Assembly: GCA_023254905.1 (NCBI GenBank)
Contig: JALRKF010000094.1
Coordinates: 1-35,304, forward strand
DNA: 35,304 bases
Source of the DNA: Crocinitomicaceae bacterium
Lineage (GTDB): Bacteria > Bacteroidota > Bacteroidia > Flavobacteriales_D > Crocinitomicaceae
Direction of reading: 5' to 3'
Every line of letters begins with the position of its first letter. The first letter of the stretch is position 1. The position numbers and the translations under genes were made by a program. A model generated the notes under the pieces. It had not been told where the DNA came from and made no database searches. It worked only from the letters and a program-made list of their open reading frames with translations. Positions 9,251-18,734 of this stretch are shown here, in pieces.

Positions 9251-9859
9251 GTGAAAAAGGCTTTGGAAAATAGATTTGGGGCACATCGAGTGCATGAATT
9301 GGAAACCACGGAAGGAGAAATTCCTTTATTGATGTTGGACCTTGAACTGAAAACGACAGTGACCATTTTAATGACGAATGGACTAAGCGATTATAAGATG
9401 CCTGTGCCAGAAAAAATGGCTGGGCTTGAGTATAACGAGTTGTTTTTCTGTCTACCTAGTTATTGGGAATGGGAGGACCGAACGAATCCAGCGATGAACT
9501 GGGTATTTGATTGGATTCAAAAGCTGGCTAAATATGTTGTAGAGAGACAAACATGGTTTGGTCACGGCCACACACTGCCCACAAACAAAAACATGGATTC
9601 TCTTTCTCCGACGATGAAACAAAATCACTTGATTCTATTAAATCCTATTCTTCTTGAAGACGAGCTATCTGCAATTAAGGTGGATGACAAAATGATTAAC
9701 TTTTTAGCGATCGTTCCAATATTTGCCGATGAGATGGACTACAAACAAGGTAAAGGGACATTGAAATTTATTCAGAAACTTCAATCAAGGGGAGTCAACG
9801 AGAAGTTGGATGATTTCAGGGCTACCACTTTGCAGAGCAGATGGAAGATACGCTTCTAA
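9251..9859 (+). CDS. Suppressor-of-fused (SUFU) domain protein
   Basis: 202 aa, GTG start. 'VTILMTNGLSDYKMPVPEKMAGLEYNELFFCLPSYWEW...ETWFGHGHTLP'-like segments (here 'QTWFGHGHTLP') are characteristic of bacterial SUFU-family proteins. Confidence 0.8.
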   Translation: MKKALENRFGAHRVHELETTEGEIPLLMLDLELKTTVTILMTNGLSDYKMPVPEKMAGLEYNELFFCLPSYWEWEDRTNPAMNWVFDWIQKLAKYVVERQTWFGHGHTLPTNKNMDSLSPTMKQNHLILLNPILLEDELSAIKVDDKMINFLAIVPIFADEMDYKQGKGTLKFIQKLQSRGVNEKLDDFRATTLQSRWKIRF

Positions 9860-10989
9860 CTCGATTTAACTTCATTCATTTGATAACCCCATTCATCGAA
9901 AGCAAATTTCCAATCGGTTTGAATACGCTGTAAAATACGCTCTGGTATTGCGACAGGCTTGTTCTTTTTAAAGTTTTTAACACCCTCTAAGTACTTTTGA
10001 AATAATGGTAGGACGGAATTGAAGTCCCCTAAATCTAAATGTTCATACATACGTTTCAATTCTTCCAATGGCTTATTATCCAGGTCTGCGTACGCAACCT
10101 CAATAATTTGATTTTTTGGAATCAGACCACGAAGCTCAAGATAACGTGTTAATGTTTTTTCGTAGCTGATTAAAATGCGATCTTCTATTTCCTTATCTGA
10201 GAAATCTTGTAGAAATTGTGTACTAACCGTTTTTGCATAAAGTACACGAGTGGAGGAGTAAACTTCGTAGGGATTTCGATGTATAAATATAAATTTAGCC
10301 TTGGGAAACATCTCTGAAAGAACTTTAATCCTTCCAGTGTTATGGGGGTTTTTCAGAAGCAACCTTTTTTTAGGATCTTGAAATAAGAGAATTTTTTTAA
10401 GTAAGTCGCTGTAGGTCTTTTTCCATTCCTTTACTTCACTCTCTGTTACATTTTCAAATAGATTCCATTTAGTGAGATAAGTTAGATTTTTCGGAAAAAA
10501 GAAAGCGTGCATGCCGCTCATATATGTTCTGTTAGTTAGAGGGTGTTCTTCCTCTTGAGGTGAGTTTGCGTCAATTTTCACATTATCCTGTGGTCTAGTA
10601 GAGGGCATAAATGCATTCAGAATAGGTTTAACGATTGTCTTTGAAACAAATGCGATGTTGAAGAAGAAGGCCTGAAAGGCATCCAAGCAAACAAATTGTT
10701 TGTCTTGCCAAAGAAGATAATGTAAATGGGTGGTGCCACTTCTCCAGTGACCAATTACGAAGACAGGTGGCTTTTTATTTGGATCGACACTTCTTAGTTT
10801 TCGCCTCAAATACAGACGTTGTATACCGCGAAATGGACTCGAAATGAGCACAAAAAGAGTTATCTTGAATGCCATCCAACGTCTACCTTTAGCCACCTTA
10901 TTTTGACGACGTAATTTTATCCATAAAAGTAGAGGAGAAATGAATAGTTGATGATCAGTTATTTTGTATTCTTTCTCTCTTTCCATCAT
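9856..10989 (-). CDS. Sulfotransferase family protein
   Basis: PAPS-binding P-loop 'PVFVIGHWRSGTTHLHYLL' and 'FIFIHRNPYEVYSST' 3'-phosphate motif. The ORF track starts at a TTG (11058), but ATG at 10989 (MMEREKEYKITDH) looks more likely because a TACCTTTC box lies 4 nt upstream of it. Confidence 0.83.
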   Translation of the reverse strand: MMEREKEYKITDHQLFISPLLLWIKLRRQNKVAKGRRWMAFKITLFVLISSPFRGIQRLYLRRKLRSVDPNKKPPVFVIGHWRSGTTHLHYLLWQDKQFVCLDAFQAFFFNIAFVSKTIVKPILNAFMPSTRPQDNVKIDANSPQEEEHPLTNRTYMSGMHAFFFPKNLTYLTKWNLFENVTESEVKEWKKTYSDLLKKILLFQDPKKRLLLKNPHNTGRIKVLSEMFPKAKFIFIHRNPYEVYSSTRVLYAKTVSTQFLQDFSDKEIEDRILISYEKTLTRYLELRGLIPKNQIIEVAYADLDNKPLEELKRMYEHLDLGDFNSVLPLFQKYLEGVKNFKKNKPVAIPERILQRIQTDWKFAFDEWGYQMNEVKSS

Positions 10990-11097
10990 ATCGGAAAGGT
11001 AATAATTAATTAAGTCATGAGATATTTGACTTTGACAAGGAAAGACTAATTTTACCAAGCAAACGTTTTTGTATATCTTACCAAAAGTTTTTGATTA

Positions 11098-13782
11098 TTG
11101 AAGAAATTTGTACTCATATCTGCTTTAATTGGATTTCTCCTGGATGGGACTTGCCAGACCTTCGTATTTGCCGAATTGACTGGATCGCCAAACTTAAATT
11201 TATCAGGGTGGTCCCTTAATGGGAATGCATATGCGGGTGATACTCAAGGCGATACAGATACAGACCCTAACGAACTTGTTCTAACCGACCCGTTCACTAC
11301 TCAAAGCGGAGGTGTCTTTTGGGATACACCGATTGACCCATCTATATGTTCAAGATGGATAGTTGATTTCGAATACAGAATTTGGGACGGAAACGCTGCA
11401 GATGGAATTGCTTTTTGTTTTCTAGATGTACCACCAACTGGTTTCGTTTCAGGCGGAGGAATGGGTGTTCCTGGCACGGCAAATGGTCTCAAGGTAACTT
11501 TAGATACATGGGACAATTGTGGGGGGCCAAACCCGGAACTTCAAATATTGAATGATGTTGGATATTATGAGTGTGCTCCTGGTATTGTGAAGATAGAGAA
11601 TACAACAGGGAATTTAAATTTCGTGCGAAGTCCTAATTACCAACCTGCAAGAATAATTTATGACAACGGCACAATTGAATTTTATGTCAATAGTACGCTT
11701 TACTTGAGCACATTTAGCCCGATCACGTTCACAGGCTATATGGGTTTCACGGCTAGTACGGGGGGCTTTACAGATAGGCATTCAATACGAAATGTAATCA
11801 TTTATACTGAACAGGCCGCTGCAGATGCGGGGTCAGATCAATTTACTTGTTCTGGAAATCCAGTTCAATTAGGCATAGCGCCAAACCCTAATTATGAATA
11901 CAACTGGTCACCTGCAACTGGTTTATCGGACCCAATGGTGTCGGATCCAATTAGCACAATCGTAAACAACTCGAACGTTCCAATTATTCAACAGTATGTT
12001 TTGACGACATCTCTTTCCGGTGTTTCATCTTGCCCAAACACTGATACCGTTTTGGTAACTGTATATCCGGATCTAGATTCAACACTAATTGTTAGTCAGT
12101 GTGATCAACCATATACGTTCAACGGCAACTTATTGAATACTTCTGGCATTTACACGGCCAATCTAACCACTGTAAACGGTTGTGATAGCTCAGTCATATT
12201 GGATCTAACCATTAATAGCAGTGCGTCAGGGGTTGACACTCAAACCACTTGTGGTCCCTTTTTATGGATAGATGGAAACACTTACAGTTCCAGCACAAAT
12301 TCGCCAATATACATTATTGCTGGGGGCGCGAGTAACGGATGTGATTCCACTGTTACATTGAACCTAAGTGTCAATAGTCCGGTTAATGCAACAGATATTC
12401 AAATAGCCTGTGAATCATACACCTGGATTGATGGAATAACCTATACATCTAGCACAAACACGCCAACTTATACTTTCGCGTCTGGTGCAAGCAATGGATG
12501 CGACTCCACTGTTACATTAGACCTGACCATTCTGAATAATAACAATTCTACAGACGTACAAGTTGCATGTGGTTCCTATACGTGGATAGACGGGGTAACA
12601 TATACTACCTCTAACAACACCGCGACGGACACGATATATGGGGGAGCAATTAATGGATGCGATTCGATTATTTATCTTGACTTGACCATTAACAACCCAA
12701 TTACCTTCATTGATGTTCAGTTCGCCTGTGATAGTTTCACATGGACCAATGGCGTTACTTATTATTCCAACAATTCCACTGCTCAACAACTCTTTACATC
12801 GGGCGCCTCCAACGGATGCGACAGCACTGCGCTTTTAGATCTAACCGTAGTGAGTACACAAATTGGTGTTGATGCACAAGAGGCTTGTGGCTCATATACA
12901 TGGATTGATGGAATAACATACTTTAATTCAACGAATACTCCAACCTTTGTTCTTTCGGGTGGTGGTCAAGGTGGTTGTGACTCTATTGTTGCGTTGGATT
13001 TAACGATTTCATCTGCCCCCAACATAACCTTAAGTTCAGATACTACAATTTGTGCAGGAGGAATGGCGACACTTTTTGCTTCAGGAGCGAACACTTACGT
13101 TTGGTCCCCTCTCATTATTAATCAGGATGATATGCAATTGGCAGAGGTTTCGCCTGGATTAACAACAGTTTACAACGTTACTGGGTATAACAATGTTGGT
13201 TGCTCAACTACAGTATCAACAACTGTCTTTGTTGAGGAGGTGCCGAATGCCAGCTTCACTGTTTCGCCCTCGGAATTAGACCTCTTGTTAAATACAACTG
13301 CAAATTTTAATAATACTTCAAGTGGTGCAGTTTATTATGAATGGGACATGGGAGACGGCACCGGAGTAATTACAACACAAAATGTAGAGCATACGTTTAG
13401 TAATCTAAATGCTGGCTCCTATGAAGTAACACTTTATGCAGAGAATAACCTTGGTTGCTCAGATGAATACGTATATACGCTAAATGTTGTTGAGGGCTTT
13501 TTGGTATATATACCAAACACATTTACCCCTAATGGTGATAATTTTAATCAATCCTTCAAACCATTTGTTTCAGGTGGTTTCGATCCGTTCATGTATTCTT
13601 TGGAAATCTACAATAGATGGGGAGAACTTCTCTTTGTCTCTTTGAACCCAGATATTGGCTGGGATGGGACTTACAATGGAGCACTTTGTCCTGACGATAC
13701 GTACACCTATAGATTAAATTATAAACTGAAGAATAATGACCAAAAAGATTTTATTTTAGGTCATTTAAATCTAATCAAGTAG
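11098..13782 (+). CDS. Secreted L-type-lectin-like and repeat protein with T9SS type B (gliding motility) C-terminal domain
   Basis: TTG start followed by signal peptide (KKFVLISALIGFLLDGTCQ); N-terminal lectin-like domain ('DFEYRIWDGNAADGIAFCFLDVPPTGFVSGGGMGVPGTANGLKVTLDTWDN'); five 53-aa repeats; PKD-like domain ('FNNTSSGAVYYEWDMGDGTGVITTQNVEHTF'); C-terminus 'IPNTFTPNGDNFNQSFKP...YNRWGELLF...WDGTYNGALCPDDTYTY'. Confidence 0.88.
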   Translation: MKKFVLISALIGFLLDGTCQTFVFAELTGSPNLNLSGWSLNGNAYAGDTQGDTDTDPNELVLTDPFTTQSGGVFWDTPIDPSICSRWIVDFEYRIWDGNAADGIAFCFLDVPPTGFVSGGGMGVPGTANGLKVTLDTWDNCGGPNPELQILNDVGYYECAPGIVKIENTTGNLNFVRSPNYQPARIIYDNGTIEFYVNSTLYLSTFSPITFTGYMGFTASTGGFTDRHSIRNVIIYTEQAAADAGSDQFTCSGNPVQLGIAPNPNYEYNWSPATGLSDPMVSDPISTIVNNSNVPIIQQYVLTTSLSGVSSCPNTDTVLVTVYPDLDSTLIVSQCDQPYTFNGNLLNTSGIYTANLTTVNGCDSSVILDLTINSSASGVDTQTTCGPFLWIDGNTYSSSTNSPIYIIAGGASNGCDSTVTLNLSVNSPVNATDIQIACESYTWIDGITYTSSTNTPTYTFASGASNGCDSTVTLDLTILNNNNSTDVQVACGSYTWIDGVTYTTSNNTATDTIYGGAINGCDSIIYLDLTINNPITFIDVQFACDSFTWTNGVTYYSNNSTAQQLFTSGASNGCDSTALLDLTVVSTQIGVDAQEACGSYTWIDGITYFNSTNTPTFVLSGGGQGGCDSIVALDLTISSAPNITLSSDTTICAGGMATLFASGANTYVWSPLIINQDDMQLAEVSPGLTTVYNVTGYNNVGCSTTVSTTVFVEEVPNASFTVSPSELDLLLNTTANFNNTSSGAVYYEWDMGDGTGVITTQNVEHTFSNLNAGSYEVTLYAENNLGCSDEYVYTLNVVEGFLVYIPNTFTPNGDNFNQSFKPFVSGGFDPFMYSLEIYNRWGELLFVSLNPDIGWDGTYNGALCPDDTYTYRLNYKLKNNDQKDFILGHLNLIK
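12235..13011 (+). repeat. Five in-register 159-bp (53-aa) tandem repeats inside the CDS (fifth truncated to 47 aa)
   Basis: Units begin at 12235, 12394, 12553, 12712 and 12871. Consensus D.Q.ACGSYTWIDG.TY.SSTNTPTY..SGASNGCDSTV.LDLTI. A more diverged unit (CDQPYTFNG...GCDSSVILDLTI) precedes them. Confidence 0.92.
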
Positions 13783-13809
13783 TGGACACTGCACACCAAT
13801 TATAATTCA

Positions 13810-14799
13810 CTATCCAACTAATTTATTGTGTACAAGATGCATTGCTATTTGCACAGCATTCGTAGCTGCACCTTTTCTTAGATTGTCCGAAACAACCCAT
13901 AAATTCAATGTGTTTGGTTGAGATTCATCGCGACGAATCCGTCCGACAAAAACATCATTCTTTCCCTCTGCAAATAGTGGCATTGGATAGCTGTTTGTTG
14001 TGGGGTCATCCTTTAAGGTAATACCCTCTTGATTATGGAGTAACTGACGTACTTCGCCCAGGTCAAAATCTTTTTCAAATTCTATGTTAACAGCTTCCGA
14101 ATGCCCCCCAACTACTGGAACCCTAACCGCAGTGGCAGTAACATTAATTGAAGGGTCAAGAATTTTCTTAGTTTCGTTTGTCAGTTTCATTTCCTCCTTG
14201 GTATAACCGTTCTCCATAAAAACATCGCAGTGCGGCAAGCAGTTTCTGTCAATTTGATAAGGATATACCATTTCTACCTTTGCACCAGAACGCTCATTTT
14301 CCATTTGCTCAACGGCCTTCACGCCAGTTCCAGTAATTGATTGATAGGTGCTTACAATAACACGCTTCACGCCATATCTTTTGTGTAGAGGTAGGAGCGT
14401 TAAAACCAATTGTATGGTGCTACAGTTTGGATTCGCGATGATCTTATCATCTTTTGTGAGCAGGGATCCATTGATTTCAGGAACAACAAGCTTTTTTGTG
14501 GGGTCCATTCTCCAGGCAGATGAATTGTCGATTACTGTAGTTCCTTCTGCAGCAAACTTAGGGGCCCACTCTAACGATGTTTCACCACCTGCAGAGAAAA
14601 TCGCAATGTCCGGTTTCATGTTTACGGCATCTTGAAGTCCAACAATTTTAGCTTCAAGCCCGCCGAAATGGATAGTTTTACCTATCGATTTTTCTGATGC
14701 TACCGGAATTAATTCTGTAACAGGAAAACTAAATTCACGCAATACCTCAAGCATTACGCCGCCAACCATTCCCGTTGCTCCTACTACTGCTACTCTCAT
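13810..14799 (-). CDS. asd: Aspartate-semialdehyde dehydrogenase
   Basis: 329 aa; 'MRVAVVGATGMVGGVMLEVL', 'IANPNCSTIQLVLTLLPL', 'VSTYQSITGTG', 'AVRVPVVGGHSEAVNIEF'. Confidence 0.97.
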   Translation of the reverse strand: MRVAVVGATGMVGGVMLEVLREFSFPVTELIPVASEKSIGKTIHFGGLEAKIVGLQDAVNMKPDIAIFSAGGETSLEWAPKFAAEGTTVIDNSSAWRMDPTKKLVVPEINGSLLTKDDKIIANPNCSTIQLVLTLLPLHKRYGVKRVIVSTYQSITGTGVKAVEQMENERSGAKVEMVYPYQIDRNCLPHCDVFMENGYTKEEMKLTNETKKILDPSINVTATAVRVPVVGGHSEAVNIEFEKDFDLGEVRQLLHNQEGITLKDDPTTNSYPMPLFAEGKNDVFVGRIRRDESQPNTLNLWVVSDNLRKGAATNAVQIAMHLVHNKLVG

Positions 14800-14827
14800 T
14801 GATCCGTTATTGTAATATTTAGAGCAC

Positions 14828-14835
14828 CAAATTTA
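14828..14835 (-). promoter_or_regulatory. asd: Candidate -7 element TAAATTTG for asd
   Basis: Exact TAnnTTTG on the minus strand, about 28 nt upstream of the asd ATG. Confidence 0.4.
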
Positions 14836-14836
14836 G

Positions 14837-14844
14837 TATATTTA
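14837..14844 (+). promoter_or_regulatory. Candidate -7 element TATATTTA for the divergent secreted-protein gene
   Basis: 7/8 match to TAnnTTTG, with TTG (14810-14812) about 24 nt upstream; back-to-back with the asd box. Confidence 0.35.
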
Positions 14845-14864
14845 TGTGTCCTGTTCAGGCCGCT

Positions 14865-17429
14865 ATGAGAAATATTATACTTTTTGTTGGAATATTTATA
14901 AATCTGTGTGTTTTTGCACAGTTAACAGATGATTTTTCCGACGGTGATTTTACAGCAAATCCTTCATGGGTGGGTACTTCGGCTGATTTTACAGTGAACG
15001 GTTCTTTTGAATTACAACTGAATAATTCTGTTGCGGCTGTTTCCTATTTGTCGACCCCTCACGGGTTGGTGGACTTAAATAATAAGGAGTGGAAGCTGTG
15101 GACACGTCAGTCATTTGCTCCTTCCGGAGGGAATAACGGTCGTGTTTATCTAACATCGAGTGCGTCAGACCTATCAACAGATCCTGACGGGTTTTACCTG
15201 CAGCTGGGAGAAGCGGGTTCCACAGATGCTGTTCGTTTATTTAAATGTGTTTCCGGTGTACATACTGAGATATTAGCAGGTCCTGTAGGACAGATTGCTT
15301 CCAGCTTTGCTATTGGAATTCGTGTAGTACGTGACGCAACGGCTAATTGGTCATTGTACATTGATGATACAGGAGGAACAAGTTATGTGCTTGCAGGGAC
15401 TGTAAATGATGCAACAGCGTTGTTGGGAATGCACTTTGGTTTCCTTGATACATACACAGTGAGTAATGCGACAGGTTTCTACTATGACGACATTTATGTT
15501 GGAAATGAGATACTTGATACAACTCCACCGGTTTTAGCATCTGCTGTTGCTATTAGCGCAACGCAAGTAGATGTGCAGTTTGATGAGGCCCTAGATCAGC
15601 CATCAACTGAGAACATCACCAATTATTCTATTGCTGGATTGACGGTAAGCAATGCTGTTTTAGACGGTGTTGATCCATCATTGGTGCACCTGACGGTTTC
15701 AGCGATGACAAATGGACAGACCTACATGTTGACAACTAATAACATTGCCGACCTTTCAGCAAATGTTTCTGGAAACCAAAACACAGATTACAGCTATACG
15801 ATCCCTGAGAACCCGCTTCCGGGAGATGTGATCATCAATGAATTTTTCTGTGATCCAACACCGCAGGTTGGCCTGGCAAATGCTGAGTTTGTCGAGATCT
15901 ATAACCGAAGCTCTAAAGTATTTGATGTGAGTGGATGGCAGCTTGCAGATGCGTCGAGCACAGGAACGTGTCAAACCGGAATTTTACTACCTGGAGATTA
16001 CATTGTCTTATCTTCTACATCAAACATTGATTCATTCGCGGTTGCAACGGGTGTTACGAGCTTTCCAAGTTTGAATAACTCCGGAGATAATATTGTTTTG
16101 CGAGACATGAATGGTGTGATCTTAGATTCGATCACTTACACAGATGAGTGGTACAAGGATCCGAATAAAGACGGTGGAGGTTATACTATTGAACGAATCA
16201 ATTCAAATGACCCGTGCTCAGATGCGGATAACTGGGCTGCAAGCAACGATAATTTGGGAGGAACTCCAGACGAAATTAACTCCATAGATGACCCAACTCC
16301 AGACACAGATATTCCAGGAATTAGTCAGCTTATTGCGCTTGCACCGAATTATCTTGAGATCTACTTTGACGAGGGAATGGATTCTACTTCCCTAGCTGAT
16401 GCTGTATATTCGGTTGCGCCTATACTGACTGTGCTGAACGTTTATGTCTTAGAAGCATATCCGAATAAAGTTATTCTGGAATTTGTAGAGACTATTCAAG
16501 GTTCTCAAGTATATTCTTTGAATATTTCATCCGCTGCTGACTGTTGGTTGAACAGCGCATCATTGAATGGCATCTTTGCGTTAGCTGAGCCTGCGGCTCA
16601 AGGTGATGTTATCATTAACGAGATTCTCTTCAATCCTACGACAGGAGGAAGTGATTGGGTTGAGCTGTATAACAACTCCGACAAGCTGATCGATCTATTC
16701 AATTGGGAAGTAGCCAATTTTGACAATGACACCATAGACAACAATAAATTGATCGAAGAACATTTCTTGTTATATCCGGGTGATTACATGATATTGAGTG
16801 AAGATTCCCTTCAGGTAGGACTTGAGTATCCTGCGTATGTGCCGGGTAAAGTGGTGCAAATGGACCTGCCAACATTCAGCAATGACTCATCGACAGTATA
16901 CATTATTCAAGGCGGGTCTGTAATGGACAAGGTTTCATACAGTGATGATTGGCACTTTAAATTATTGGATGATGAAGATGGTAAATCACTGGAGAGAATA
17001 GATCCTGATGGGCTATCAGATGATTCAAATAACTGGCACACTGCTGCAGAACAAATTGGATTTGCGACACCCGCCGATAAAAACAGCCAGTATTATCCCG
17101 CGATTCAAAACGGTGAGTTTTCATTCACGAGTAATACGGTGTCACCTGATAATGATGGATATGAAGATGTTCTTCAGGTAAATTATGAAATGATTGAACA
17201 TGGGTTGATCGCCGATTTCACGATTTACGATGACAGAGGTCGGGAGGTAGCGAAAGTACTGGATAGTGAGCTTCTAGGAATTCAGGGAACATTTATTTGG
17301 GATGGTGTGCGCAATGACAACACTAAGGCTTCCATTGGGGTGTATGTCGCTGTTTTTGAAGCATGGTCACTAGACGGAGGCGTGATTTTTACGCAGAGAA
17401 AAGCTTTTACCGTTGCCGGGACACTTTAG
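14865..17429 (+). CDS. Secreted lamin-tail-domain (LTD) protein with FlgD/gliding-type C-terminal domain
   Basis: Signal peptide MRNIILFVGIFINLCVFAQ at 14865 (the listed ORF start, 14844, sits in a likely promoter box). Two LTD modules ('GDVIINEFFCDPTPQVGLANAEFVEIYNRSSK', 'GDVIINEILFNPTTGGSDWVELYNNSDK'); SwmB/Ig-like segment ('DTTPPVLASAVAISATQVDVQFDEALD'); C-terminus 'FTIYDDRGREVAKVLDSELLGIQGTFIWDGVRNDNTKASIGVYVAVFEA'. Confidence 0.87.
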   Translation: MRNIILFVGIFINLCVFAQLTDDFSDGDFTANPSWVGTSADFTVNGSFELQLNNSVAAVSYLSTPHGLVDLNNKEWKLWTRQSFAPSGGNNGRVYLTSSASDLSTDPDGFYLQLGEAGSTDAVRLFKCVSGVHTEILAGPVGQIASSFAIGIRVVRDATANWSLYIDDTGGTSYVLAGTVNDATALLGMHFGFLDTYTVSNATGFYYDDIYVGNEILDTTPPVLASAVAISATQVDVQFDEALDQPSTENITNYSIAGLTVSNAVLDGVDPSLVHLTVSAMTNGQTYMLTTNNIADLSANVSGNQNTDYSYTIPENPLPGDVIINEFFCDPTPQVGLANAEFVEIYNRSSKVFDVSGWQLADASSTGTCQTGILLPGDYIVLSSTSNIDSFAVATGVTSFPSLNNSGDNIVLRDMNGVILDSITYTDEWYKDPNKDGGGYTIERINSNDPCSDADNWAASNDNLGGTPDEINSIDDPTPDTDIPGISQLIALAPNYLEIYFDEGMDSTSLADAVYSVAPILTVLNVYVLEAYPNKVILEFVETIQGSQVYSLNISSAADCWLNSASLNGIFALAEPAAQGDVIINEILFNPTTGGSDWVELYNNSDKLIDLFNWEVANFDNDTIDNNKLIEEHFLLYPGDYMILSEDSLQVGLEYPAYVPGKVVQMDLPTFSNDSSTVYIIQGGSVMDKVSYSDDWHFKLLDDEDGKSLERIDPDGLSDDSNNWHTAAEQIGFATPADKNSQYYPAIQNGEFSFTSNTVSPDNDGYEDVLQVNYEMIEHGLIADFTIYDDRGREVAKVLDSELLGIQGTFIWDGVRNDNTKASIGVYVAVFEAWSLDGGVIFTQRKAFTVAGTL

Positions 17430-17470
17430 TAAAGAATAGAATAACAATTAATTTTACGAATACTTTAATT

Positions 17471-18724
17471 ATGCTTTCACCGGGAGCTAAAGGCTGGATA
17501 AATAAATATTTTGACCTTGTAGAGAAAGAGGTTATCAATCTTACAATTGATCGACCACCAGAACTCAGAAAACTACACTTCATGCATCTTACTCTAGGTG
17601 AAAGTGGGATTACTTTTGGATACCCAATAGATCTAATATTTGCAAAGGAACTGGAGACAAGAGAGTGGACAACTCGGGAGAAACTCAAACTGCTGCTCTT
17701 TGAAGCGCAATTATTCGTATACCTTCAAATTCATTTGGATGAACCTTTTAATAAAGACGCTTTCTTGAACAAGCTTTACGCTTTCTATCACTACCATAAT
17801 GCTAGCTCTATTAAAAAACTATTGAAGATGTTTTCGCGTCCCAACAGGGAGGAGAGAATAGAAGAAGTTCTTCGTGACAGGACAAGTATTGAAAGCAACT
17901 ATTTTGAAAATAAGTGGTGGGTAAACACACTGAGCAATGCATTTATTTATCTTGATGTGATCCTTTTTGATGATTATTTACACTGGCATCGCGAAGAGGC
18001 AATAAAGAATTACAGCTCTTATGCTAAAAATGCCCTGATAGCCTTAACGCTATCAGCATATTCTGATGGACTAGTAGAAAAACATGAGAAGAAACTTTTT
18101 GATGTTTATCTCGCATCCGCGAATTTGAATGATGAGAGTCGAGATTTAGTAAAAAGTAAGTTTATTAATGGCGCGTCATTCAATGATTTTTCGTTGTACA
18201 TTCCGAATCATTGGCTTCTCAAAAGATTCCTTTTCGATCTTTCGGCCTTGAATATATTCTCACATCAAGAATTAATGGATAAAGAAACAAAGTTTCTGGA
18301 AGAATTGGCCGTAAACCTTGAGGTTAAAGAGGAAGAAATGGAGGAGTCTTTCGGGATGATAGAGAACTTTGTTCTGAAAGCGCAAGACAAGGCCGAATTC
18401 TTGAGTAATAATTCCTCGTATGAAAAAGTCTATAGAAGTTTAATAGTACGCTGGACGAAGGTGTTGGAGCGTAATAAAGATCGCATAGCGGAGGAGCTAA
18501 AGGAAAGTAAAGAGCTAGTCTCTTTGGTGAATAAATCGAGAAAAAAAGAACTCACCTTAAAAGAAAAAGAGGCTGTAAAGAAACAGTTCAAAGATATTGT
18601 AAGATCAATACCTGCTCTTGCTATATTTATGATACCTGGAGGAACATTGCTTCTCCCCATTGTGCTAAAAGTGATTCCCGACTTAATTCCATCAGCATTT
18701 AGAGAAAATGAACTTGATGATTAA
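17471..18724 (+). CDS. LETM1-like domain protein (similar to Flavobacteriia LETM1-related biofilm-associated proteins)
   Basis: ATG at 17471 (MLSPGAKGWINKYFDLVEKEV) preferred over the ORF-track start at 17363, which overlaps the previous gene. C-terminus 'FKDIVRSIPALAIFMIPGGTLLLPIVLKVIPDLIPSAF' matches the LETM1 signature. Confidence 0.85.
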   Translation: MLSPGAKGWINKYFDLVEKEVINLTIDRPPELRKLHFMHLTLGESGITFGYPIDLIFAKELETREWTTREKLKLLLFEAQLFVYLQIHLDEPFNKDAFLNKLYAFYHYHNASSIKKLLKMFSRPNREERIEEVLRDRTSIESNYFENKWWVNTLSNAFIYLDVILFDDYLHWHREEAIKNYSSYAKNALIALTLSAYSDGLVEKHEKKLFDVYLASANLNDESRDLVKSKFINGASFNDFSLYIPNHWLLKRFLFDLSALNIFSHQELMDKETKFLEELAVNLEVKEEEMEESFGMIENFVLKAQDKAEFLSNNSSYEKVYRSLIVRWTKVLERNKDRIAEELKESKELVSLVNKSRKKELTLKEKEAVKKQFKDIVRSIPALAIFMIPGGTLLLPIVLKVIPDLIPSAFRENELDD

Positions 18725-18734
18725 ATCCCTTGAA

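Noticed and set aside
12235-13011. CRISPR-like regular repeats
   Set aside because: The periodicity is 159 bp, in-frame and diverged at the DNA level; it is a protein repeat array, not repeat-spacer structure.
17363-17470. Upstream extension of the LETM1-like ORF
   Set aside because: Overlaps the 3' end of the LTD gene in another frame; ATG at 17471 gives a natural N-terminus.
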